Below, piece after piece: positions 46,101 to 58,100 of a stretch of 64,000 nt of DNA; the stretch's first letter is position 1; every line of letters starts with the position of its first letter. The notes below the pieces were generated by a model. That model was not told the origin of the DNA. It made no database searches and saw nothing but the letters and a program-made list of their open reading frames with translations. Source of the DNA: Siphonodentalium dalli (lineage: Eukaryota; Mollusca; Scaphopoda; Gadilida; Siphonodentaliidae); NCBI GenBank assembly GCA_032622095.1, contig CP136069.1, forward strand, positions 67,849,319 to 67,913,318, in the 5' to 3' direction. A program made the translations under genes and the position numbers.

Positions 46101-49100
46101 GGATAACCACTCATCAATGATACTTTAGTACACAAAGGGTAAAACTCATACCACTGAATTGGCAGCAATGACGTCAAAAATAGACTCCGTCATACAGAAT
46201 ACTCTATACCAGAGAAGCGGCATTCATAATAATGGTCAAGTCTGCAAATAGTGTGCGCCTGCCATTTGCAGAGTGAGGTCCCTAGAGGGTGGATTTACTG
46301 ATGCTATCCTGCACAGCAAGCTAGCATCACCAAATTCACCCACTGGGGACCTCATTCTATGCAGGCCTCATCTTCTGGAAAGTATCTATAGTCGCAATTT
46401 AACATTGTTTTTGTAGTTACTTTTTCCCTTCTGGGAAATTTCTATATCCCCAAATTTGCAGAAGATAAATTACACAATTGAGGTATAAACTAATTGGTGA
46501 ACATCACCAACTTCAGATTGGGAACTTCAATCTGATCCTAGGTTTCTCATAGTAGTTTAGGACTAAGCAGAATGAGGTTCCCAGAGGGTGAATTTGGTGA
46601 TGCTAGCCCAGCATGCATACTCAGGCCTGATGTCCGGAATATGGCGTAACAGCCCCCAGATGCGGCGTTCAAAAAAGGGGTCACTAGTCTACTAATGCTC
46701 TAACCACTGGGCCACAAGCTTCAGAGTCAAGGAATTAACTTGTGGATTGAGTTATATAATACTTCTCTTGTAATCTTGGGCATGTACAGTAATGCTCTAA
46801 ATAATTGACTCCTTAACCGCAGCAGAATTATGGGTAACTTTTCAGGATTTAGTCGGAAATATGGCTTTTTGCCATTCATCGGAAAGCTCTCAGTTAGAGC
46901 TTTCTGGTGAATTGTATGAAGCCATATTTCCGACTAAATCCTGAAAAGTTACCCATAATTCTGCTGTGGTTAAGGAGACGATTATTAAAGGCATTACTGC
47001 ACATTGATCCAATGACTTATGGTGTGTAATATTTTATTCTTATCTAATGAAACATTGTATAATATTTTGTTCACATATTCTAATGATGTATAGTGTTTAA
47101 CTTGCCAGCCTGCAAATAATGTGTCTGTCATTTGCAGAATGAGGTCCCCAGACGGCTATCGCTCATCACCAAATTCACCCTTATGGGGGACCTCATTCTG
47201 CTTAGGTCTCTTCTGGAAAGTATCTACAGTCTCAAATTAACATTGTTTTTAGTTACCTTTTCCCTTCTAGGAAGTTTCTATACATGTATTCCCTAATTTG
47301 CAGAAGATAAAATGCATAATCGAGGTGACTAATGGGTGAATATCACCAACTTCAACTTGGGAACTTAAATCTGATCCTAGGTCTCCCATAGCAGGTTGAG
47401 GCCTAAGCAGAATGACGTTCTCAGAGTGTGAATTTGGTAACACTAGCCCTCTGGGGACCTTGGAAATGACAGACACACTATTTGTAGGCTTGTTAACTTT
47501 ATTCCAGATGACGAGCACTTTCCTGACGATGATGTATCCAGGCCTGGTTCTCATCGATTACGGACACTTTCAGTATCCTTTATTGAAGGCCTGTGTTTAG
47601 TCAGATTACATGAATGTGTAAAACTCTTATAAAGGCCCACTTAACTCCTAGATTACATTATATAAAATATATGCCATATTATATACCATTTGAAACGGGA
47701 AGCTCCAAAACATTGTATTATCAACTTATTCGGTGTAATAAACTGTGGACATGTTGTTGTCCCCCGAAAAATATATTGGGGGCTCCGTAATCAACTCCTC
47801 CTACAGTTTTGATCGTAGATATTTGAAACTGCAGAGTATTGTTAACCACATATTGGAGATGTGCAACATGTATATAGATGACGGAAAAATATTTTTTTTT
47901 ACGGAGTTATTAACCCTTTTCGACTTAGAAAATTTCAACATTTTTTTTAATTTCTTCAACAAAGCGGCATCGACTTGCCACGTTTTCGGGAGACACTGTG
48001 GTCAGCTGACCTTTTATTATCCCCTGCCAAATTTAAAATTTGCGGGGGATATAGTAATGGGTTCCGTCTGTCCGTCATTCCCGAATTTGTAAGAGTCATA
48101 ACTTGAACAAATGTAAACGGATTTCAAAGGTTTGTGGTATATGAGTTCACCTGACCATTACCTAGAATGACTTCGCAAGCCAGGTCTGGCCAGATATTTT
48201 TACTGGAGTTATTGGACTTTGTTTATTATTTTTGTCGAATTTACCAAATAGCAAATAGGCGACATCACAGGGCTCATTTCCACAAATGGCAACGGATTTC
48301 AAAGATATTTGGTATATGAGTTTACCTGACCATTACCTAGAATGAGTTTGCAAGCCAGGTCCGGCCGGATATTTTTACCGGAGTTATTAGACTTTGTTTA
48401 TTATTTTTGTCGAATTTACCAAATAGCAAATAGACGACGTCACAGGGCTCATTTCCACAAATCTCAACGGATTTCAAAGAATTTGGTATATGAGTTCACT
48501 TGACCAGTATCTAGAACGAGTTCGCAAACCAGGTCCGGCCGGATATTTTAAGCGGACTTATTGGACTTTGTTTAATTGTTTGTGTGAAAATGGACGACGT
48601 CACAGGGCTCATTTCCACAAATGTCAATGGATTTCAAAGATTTTTGGTATATGAGTTCACATGACCAGTATCTAGAACAAGTTCGCAAACCAGGTCTGGC
48701 CGGATATTTTCAGCAGAGTTATTGGACTTTGTTTATTATTTTTGGTGCAAATGGACGACGTCACATGGCTAGTACCTAAAATGAGTTCACAAGCCAGGCT
48801 TTTTGACAAAATCCCACCTCTTGTTTAGCACATACTGAGAACGCAAATATTATTGAGAATGCACTGCCCCAACTGCACATTTCGACGGGGGATACCGCCG
48901 TCTGCGACTGCTTGTTTTTGTTGAGTTGCCAACGCGTTTTGTCATCTGGATTGCAGTAAAAAGCAGTATTATTTGCAATGCAGGGGGAATAACTCTATAT
49001 ATTAAAGATAGAGTTCTCGCCTTCCATTTAAAAAGTTTGAATTCTGTTGCATTCTGGGAGCCAAATGGGGGAAGTCATTCTATGATTTCAGCAGTTTTCT

Positions 49101-52100
49101 ATTTCTCTGTGGGCATCTTCTGAGACTGTTATTAAAACCGTATATCAAGTCACTATAAAAAAAAAATCGGCGACTCGAAAAATTAGTGGGCCGTTAAGAC
49201 ATATATCACATTAGTAGTCTTTTTCTCATGTATGGATCCTCATGTGTCGAGTCAGATTTACTAGAATGAGCAAATATCTTAAGACACACATCACAATGAT
49301 AGCGTTTCTCTCCCATGTGGACCGTCATGTGTTTAGTCAGATTACATGAATGTGTAAAACTCTTAAGACATATATCACATTAGTAGTCTTTTTCTCATGT
49401 ATGGACCTTCATGTGTCGAGTCAGATTACTAGAATCAGCGAATCTCTTAAGACACACATCACACTGATAGCGTTTCTCTCCCGTATGGATCCTCATGTGT
49501 CTTTTCAGATCACCTGACTGAGTAAAACTCTTAAGACACACATCACACTGATAGCGTTTCTCTCCCGTATGGACCCTCATGTGTTTAATCAGATTACTAG
49601 AATCAGCTAATCTCCTAAGACACACATCACACTGATAGCGTTTCTCTCCCGTGTGGATCCTCATGTGTCGAGTCAGATTACTAGAATGAGCAAAACTCTT
49701 AAGACATATATCAGATTGGTCTTTTTCTCCCGCATGGAGCCTCTTGTGTTGTTTCAGATAACTAGAAGCCGCAAATCTCTTAAGACACACATCACACTGA
49801 TAACGTTTCTCTCCCGTGTGGACCCTCATGTGTTTAGTCAGATTACTGGACTCAGTAAAACTCTTAAGACACACATCACACAGATAGTGTTTCTCTCCCG
49901 TGTGGATCCTCATGTGTCTTTTGAGATGAGCTGACTGAGTAAAACTCTTAAGACATATATCACATTGGTAATCTTTTTCTCCTGCATGGAGCCTCTTGTG
50001 TTGTTTCAGATAACTAGAATCCACGAATCTCTTAAGACACACATCACACTGATAGCGTTTCTCTCCCGTATGGATCCTCATATGTCTTTTCAGAGTTCCT
50101 GACTGAGTAAAACTCTTAAGACACACATCACACTGATATCGTTTCTCTCCCGTATGGACCCTCATGTGGCTTTTCAGATGAGCTGACTCAGTAAACCTCT
50201 TAAGACACACATCACACTGATAGTGTTTATCTCCCGTGTGGACCCTCATGTGTTTAGTCAGATCACTTGACTGAGTAAAACTCTTAAGACACACATCACA
50301 CTGATAGCGTTTCTCTCCCGTATGGATCCTCATATGTCTTTTCAGAGTTCCTGACTGAGTATAACTCTTAAGACACACATCACACTGATATCGTTTCTCT
50401 CCCGTATGGACCCTCATGTGGCTTTTCAGATGAGCTGACTCAGTAAACCTCTTAAGACACACATCACACTGATAGTGTTTCTCTCCCGTATGGATCCTCA
50501 TATGTCTTTTCAGAGTTCCTGACTGAGTAAAACTCTTAAGACACACATCACACTGATATCGTTTCTCTCCCGTATGGATCCTCATGTGGCTTTTCAGATG
50601 AGCTGACTGAGTAAAGCTCTTAAGACACACATCACACTGATAGTGTTTATCTCCCGTGTGGACCCTCATGTGTCTAGTCAGATCATTTGACTGAGTAAAA
50701 CTCTTAAGACATATATCACATTGGTTGCCTTTTTCTCCCGCATGGAGCCTCTTGTGTTGTTTCAGATAACCATAGCGGGTGTAGATTTTTAGACAAATAT
50801 CACATTGGTATTGTTCCTTCCTGTTTCCCTCCGATCGAAGCAGCTGCTTTCCTGTCTGACAATGTTCATGTGTCATCTGCTTTTTGTCACTGAATTGTTC
50901 CCCTTGAACCAGGAAGCATGTAGCTTCATCATTAGCAAACTCATCAGATAATCCTGCTCCTTCACTAAGTGAGTTATTATTTTCAGTTTCTACATCGACA
51001 TCATTTATTCGTCGCCTGCTTTCTGTTGCTTCTCTGAGTTCTCTCCCTTTGGTCCAAGCAGACTCTTCATTTAATTCACCCGGATTCTTCATTATTGCCT
51101 AGATTATCACTGTTCACTTTATAGCTCCCAGGTGTGTGTGTGTGAAGGATTAGTAGATATCTGAAATAGGAGAACAATTTAATGAATAAATTACATCATG
51201 GAAGTATAAAATACCCAGGTTATGACATGAATCAGTCATTTACAACTGAAAGACACTTTGTGGTTTGGGCTCCAAAATACACCTGGCATGGGCGGATACA
51301 GTCTGCCGCACGTGCTGCTTGAGCGCTACTCAGATACCGTAATGCCCAAAGTAATTTGACCACTTAACCACAGAAGAGTTATGGGTAATTTTTCAGGATT
51401 TATTCAGAAATATGGCGAGAGCTTTCCGATGAATGGCAACAAGCCATATTTCCGACTAAATCCTGAAAAATTACCCATAATTCTCCTGTGGTTAAGTGGT
51501 CAATTACTTTGGGCATTACTATAATATATTTTATAGTTAATAGAAATCACCACCAGGAGGCCCCACCTGAAGGAAATGAGTATAAGACTACCAAATAATA
51601 AAGCATTAAACAATGTTATCTGATGCCAACTTGTTTATAAATTGGTGCCCCTCTGATGTGGCTCTTTGTATAAAGTTTCATTGAGTTTGATAACCATATC
51701 ATTGGGTGTCAACCCTTGATGGATGATGTCTCTACAAACATTGCTGTAATTGGCACCAATCTGCTTTTATGCATAGTCAACACATGCAATTCCCTCAATT
51801 CCCTGTACTGGTATCTATAGCAGTGATAAGCACATTTGGCCTAGGGCATATATACACATGCCAACACATTTATTACTTGTTACCATATGGGCAGGTGTCC
51901 ATTTGTGGTTTTCTATCTCTGGAATGAGAATCCCCCCCAGTAGTCCAGTGCATTTATCGTTTTACTCAGAACTAATTGCAACAGAATTTTTTTTTGCTGG
52001 AATTGTACATATACCCTCTATAAACAACATACTAAAAATCAGCAAAAATCGGAAAAAGGGAAATTAGTGAATTTCGTGAAAAACAATTGGGAAAATTTGG

Positions 52101-55100
52101 TCAAATCATCAATTTATGGATTTTCATGAATGTATATAAAACATTCAAATTTACAAGTCCTTCAAATATCATGCACATTTTCCTGAATCCAGAACTGGAA
52201 ACCATTCCCAGATTCCTTAAGGCTTTTTCGAGTTGTGTGCCTTCAAAAACGCGAGTTTACCTGATATCGGAGCCTTAATTTCGCAGAATGAGCCAAATGC
52301 CGTATTATATAGTTAATTATTAAAAAAACTAGAGCAAAATTAATAACTTTTTCACTGTTTAAGTAATTTCCTCACTAGATAAAACACAAAATATCATTAA
52401 TATGTGCATCTATGAATAAGGAGAATAAAATATTCTGAAACAAAATGTGTGTTCCATTGTAAGGACGTAGCCAAATTTGCCTTGACACAGAACTCGTGTG
52501 ATGAAATGCAATATTTGAGGTCATGTAACTCAATAAATTAATATCCATATGCTCTGCTTTTCTCATAACATTTTGAGAATACTAGATTGAACAAATTGTG
52601 AAGGAATTTCCAAATACATTGGTGAAGAAAATAAAATTATGGTCCTATGAACTCTTAGTCTAGCCTCTTTTCCGAAAATGCTATTGTGGGGCGTTTTTGT
52701 CAATTTTTAAAGGTTTTTAGGTATATTCAGAAAAATAAACGAAAGTTTATTGTGTAAAATTATTTTATCTGTCCTCTTAAATTATTTTTTTGTTGAGAAA
52801 ATAGCATTTCAATGGTTATACCAATGAATGTCACTGGATTTCACTCATCATTGTGGAACTTACTCCAAATTTGAACGGCAAAAAAATGGGGTAGGGGAAA
52901 GCATATCAACAAAAACTTCAAAATTATCCATCTTAACCCTTTACCCAACAATCCGGCCAAAACCGTACAAATAAAGCTGCAACAGCCTAAATTATCTTGG
53001 GTCTGTCTCAATAAAACCATACAAATATGGATATCATTGGAACCGGCTCATTGACCACATTGTGATAGTTACAGTTATGCCCTGTGCCAATTCATTCTCT
53101 TATATATGCGAGTCGACCATAGGTCGCCTCGCATATATAAGAGAATGCATTGGCCTAAAATCTTTTTTTAACACTTTTTACCATTTTTTCTTACATTCTT
53201 TAACAATTTTATAATTTTTAATGTGTTAAGCCAATGCATTCTCTTATATATGCGAGGCAACCTATGGTCGACTCGCATATATAAGAGAATGCATTGGCAC
53301 AGGGCCCTTCTGTTGGGTAAAGGGTTAAAGCATAACACTTTTTATTACATGATCCTACCCTTATTCCATTCAATAAACCCATTCTATAAATTGTGATATT
53401 AAACGTTCGTTTAATAACAGGAAATAGTGCCAGGTGACCTTTGACTTCCGGTTTGTCGACCTGTTAACATTCCGTACGCTACGTCTCAAAATACTATGGC
53501 TTCCAATATTTTTCCAACAAACTATTACGAATGAAGAGTTTGAAAAGTTATGTCATTAAATATACGCCATTAAATGCGTTAAAAAGTCTGTATTTATCTG
53601 GGACTATTTCGTTACGCGGGCAAACAACGAATAGTTACGTGAAACGTCATCGCATGCCTTATAGAAGCCGACGTTAATTTCGCGTCACATTTGTCGATTT
53701 AAGTTTGTTTTGTCGATGTTTTGGATCATGTAATAAATAGAATCTACAACTCGTCCCCAGTTTATAGCGGAAATTACAAAACTCGTCCAGTAAATTAGGT
53801 CTGGACCTCGCCAAAGGCTCGGTCCAGACCTAATTTACTGGACTCGTTTTGTAAATTCCACTATAAACTGGGGACTCGTTGTAGATCCTCTATATATTAT
53901 CAGCTTCTGCATACATTGTTCTTTCATACATAATTTCATATTTCCTTTGTTTATTGACAGAGCTGCAATATGTTTTGTCAAAATATGGCAGTGAAATGAC
54001 AAATTGGCATTTTGGGATTGTTTTTATACAACATAGCCATAAAATTCTAAATCAACTTCCGATAACGTATTAAGCAGTTTTATAATGCAACAGGAATGTA
54101 CACAAACTGGAAGAAAACAACATTGTGTCTAAAATGGCTGTAATTTGGTGATAAAATTGCATTTTGTGATTTTTCCTACCCCAATACCAACTTAAAATTT
54201 GGAGTCAGTTTCCTGAAAAATTAAAGAAATCAAGTGACATACTATGGCATAACCAATGAAAGGCTAATTTTTTAACACTAAAGTGTTGTGGGAGGAAAGT
54301 TCAAATAATTTTACACATTAAAACACCCATTGTTTTTTGTGTTTATGGCCCAAAACCTTTTATAATGGACAAAAATGCCTCAAACTGGCATCTTTGGAAA
54401 CAAGCTAAGACTAAGTATTCAAAGGGCCATAAGTTGATTTTCTTAAATAATGTTCTATTAATACCTTTACAATTTGTTCAATCCAACTTTATTAAAAGGT
54501 TATAAGAAAAGCATGGCATATGGGTATTAAATTATTGAGTTACATGACCTCAAATATTGCATTTCATCACAAAAGTTCAGTGTCAGAGGAAAAATCGGTT
54601 AAGTCCATACAATGGAACACACATTTTGTTTGAGAATATAATCTTCTTCTTAATTAGAGATGCACATATTAATCATTTGTTGTGTTTAATCTAGTGAGGA
54701 AATTACTAAAACACTGAAAAAGCCTTTCAATTTGCTCTAGTTTTTTTAATAATTAACCATAAATAAGGCATTTTGGCGCATTCTTCGAAATTGAGGCCCC
54801 GAAAATGGGCCAAAATCAGGTAAACTCACGTTTTTGAAGGCACACAACTCGAAAAATACTTAATGAATCTGGGATTGTTTTCAGTACTGGGTTCAGGAAA
54901 TTGAGGTCGACGCAATACACATGCTATTTGTAGGATTTGAGAATTTGATTGTTTTTATTTTCATCCATGATAATCCATAAATTGATGATTTGACAAAATT
55001 TCCCCAAATTTATTTCACGAAATTCACCAATTACCCTTTATCCGATTTTTGCCGATTTTTAGTATGTTGTTTGTGTACTTATTCCAGCAAAAAAAAATTA

Positions 55101-58100
55101 GTTCCGGGTTTGGCATTTTTTCTCATAAATGCACTGGACTACAGGTTTTCTATGACAGGTGCCTGTCAGCAGCGAGCTTTTCGCCCTTGTACATTGTATA
55201 ACCGCGTCATTTTGATTTTGATAGTTTATCGAACAACATGAAATGAAACGCCTCAACAATGTTGAAGTACTTTAGACCAAAAATTAGAACAGGAGCAGAA
55301 AATGATGACAAGCCACCAGAAACCAGTGAAATTATAGCAAAAGTCACTAACACCACCACAACCTCTGATGCCGCAATTGACTTTAAAGTCAAGGTGGTTT
55401 AAACTACGATACAGCTGATCGCATAACAGTGAAGCTGCAAGCAACTTATTTGGACATTGTAAAAGCCTATTCCGAAATTGCTATAATTATTGACACACTG
55501 GCAAACGTGCGGGAAAATATTGACTCATATTTTTCAATGTGGATGCAGCAAGCAACTTTTCTAGCGGATAAGGTCGGAATTGACTTGAGCATTCCCAGAG
55601 TTTGCGGACGTCAAAAGCATCATGCAAATGCAGTAGTTGATGGAGAGCCAACAACAGTAGAGACACATTTTCGGATAAACATGGCAATACCATTTTGTGA
55701 TCAATTCTCAAATGCATTGAAATCGAGGTTTAGCCAGGAGGCGAAGAACTCTGTAAAAGCATTTTGTATTGTTCCGTCTCTTCTGGCTAGTGTTCCAAAG
55801 TCGTCCTTCGTGAAAGATGTCACCAATTTCGCAGAATGATATGCTTTGTACATGTCATCTGTACATCACATCCTGTTAATGTGAGAGATCTGTGTCCGCC
55901 TGAAGTCGTATATGAGAGCAACTATGGGAGAGGAAAGGCTGAATGGTCTTGCTCTCATGTAGGCGTACCCCAATATGGACATTTCTTATCCGGACATTAT
56001 AGACGACTTTGCAAGGAGACAATCTCGTCGTATGTTAATAAAGGACATTGTACAGTTGTACTTGACTAAATATAATACAGATATTTTTTAATTTATACTA
56101 CATAACATAACTGAGTCAAACTCTATAAAATTGATGATCTTATACGTGGGATTGTATTAGTTTCTTTTAAATTCAAGCATGCCATTCCAGAATTCCAGAT
56201 AACAAAATGAGAAATTCACACACAAAATTCGATATATTATTATTACCTGAAATTGCCGTTGGAAATACCTGAGAGGCCATAGGTTTATGTCCAATGAATT
56301 TCTTTCCGTGAGAGCATAACTGTAATAATTGAACTTATTTGATTTATTACTGATCATTATCCCAATTATATATTAGCTATTTCGCTACCGAAAAAAACCC
56401 AGCGAAAATGATCTGAACTGAGTCATAAATACAACGACAATAGGCCCAGATTTCGATTTCAGTGCATCCTGGGGGGGGGGGGGGGGCACCCCCTCCCGTG
56501 CCCTCTCCCACTTGGCCTGTGGCCAAGGCTTGGTCTTTGGCCAAGATCGTCAGCAGCACTCAGTTCCACCTTCTAGATCTGCCCCTGCCTGGTATCATAT
56601 GTTGATAAATACTTGTTAATTAAATACAGTTAATCCCACTTGATCCCATAGCCTCGGGGCAAGAGGAGTTTAATCCCATGTGCGGGATTCCAATATTTTT
56701 CCCATATTGTGTGTACATTTTTACCACTTTTTCCATCATCAACTTCACTCATTGAATATTGCTGTTGTTTTCTATATTTTTTGTGAAAAATCCGGTTGGG
56801 TGATCAAATAGAAATGGAGAATAATCTTGCTCAATGTACAGGTAGTTATTTTTACGAATATTAATCCAAATTTCCAACACACACACCGTCATTCTTATAT
56901 ATTAATTAAATGCAATGACTCACGATGGCAATGTCATTTACGTTAGTTTATCACCGATTGTTACGTCCCGAATCGAGATGTAAATATTTACAATTATACG
57001 TACATGTAGTTCAGACGATGATATCTATGGAGCGGCATGGTCGATTTATTTGAGATTTTTGGCGATGGTAGTAGAATGCTATATTCCCCCAGTTGACATC
57101 TACAATGTTTATAGGAATCAAGGAGCTAAATGTGTTCTAGAGTCGGGGAGCGAGTACACCGTGGAATGCTAAAGGTGAAGGTAACGGAAGAATGACCTTC
57201 ACCTGATACATGCGACACGTTATTAAAGTATGACATCGCATTTATTTGATTTGTATATCATATCTAAATAATATTGGTGAATTAATGGGGGAATGGATTT
57301 TTGTGAGCGGGAAATTTATTTAACTAGTTGCTGTAGTTGTGGGTTTTTCCAGATCAAATTTGGCTGTGGGATAGCCCTGTCGTACACTTGGGAATTTATT
57401 TTAATAAGTAAACACATGACCTACTAGTATGATTTTTCTTGTGTTTTCGTGATCAACTGGTGTCAATCTAGCCTGGTATGGCCTGCAGGCTTAAATTCAG
57501 TGAATTTGGCCGAAACGTTAACACTGTCGCCTATGGGAAACCGTTTAGTTCAGTGATTCAGTTCCTATAAGAAAAATTTGAATTTTAGGAAATTTCACGT
57601 CTTGCCATGATAAGTTGTTAATTTCATATTATCTTATTTTCAAATGATAATGACCACATTTTGGACAGATTTAAAGAAAAAACTCATGGATTCGCCTGTA
57701 GATAGTAAAGAGAGTGATAAATCTGGGAGTTTTGCATGGACATCAGGTACCATCAGGGGGTCTAAAGCCCCCCCCCCAATTTTGAGGAGTGTTAGTTCCC
57801 CCCCCCCCCATTGGGAAAAGGTGGCAGTTGACCTAATAGCTTCCGGCATCCAGTAGCCTTATCAGGGATCGTAGCCCCACTCCACATCGGTGGGGGGGGG
57901 GGGGTGATGGCATCACCACTAGAGTTACTGCCGTGCAAGACTGTTACAGCAGATTTGTTAAACACTGACAATATGCCCTGCCATCTGGTAAAATTTAATG
58001 CCTGAGGCTTTGTCTGATGTTGTAGGCTTGTAGCATTATGTTTAGATATTTCAATTGACTTATGGTTGCTTCATATATTGCTATTAAAGTATTTTTAATT

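Larger units (their letters stand above)
51905..55155. mobile_element. Large foldback structure, about 1-kb inverted arms
   Basis: The left arm (about 51905-52930) and right arm (about 54130-55155) are diverged reverse complements; for example agtccagtgcattt versus aaatgcactggact, catcaatttatgga versus tccataaattgatg, and tgaggtcatgtaactcaat versus attgagttacatgacctca. The 1.2-kb centre holds an A-type element and another hairpin. No transposase is visible in the arms. Confidence 0.78.

Noticed and set aside
54990-55241. 83-codon plus-strand frame
   Set aside because: It lies in the right arm of the large foldback, and the left arm does not preserve it.
55836-56069. 77-codon frame after the hAT relic
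   Set aside because: Its sequence does not match the hAT C-terminal motif and no second line of evidence supports it as a gene.
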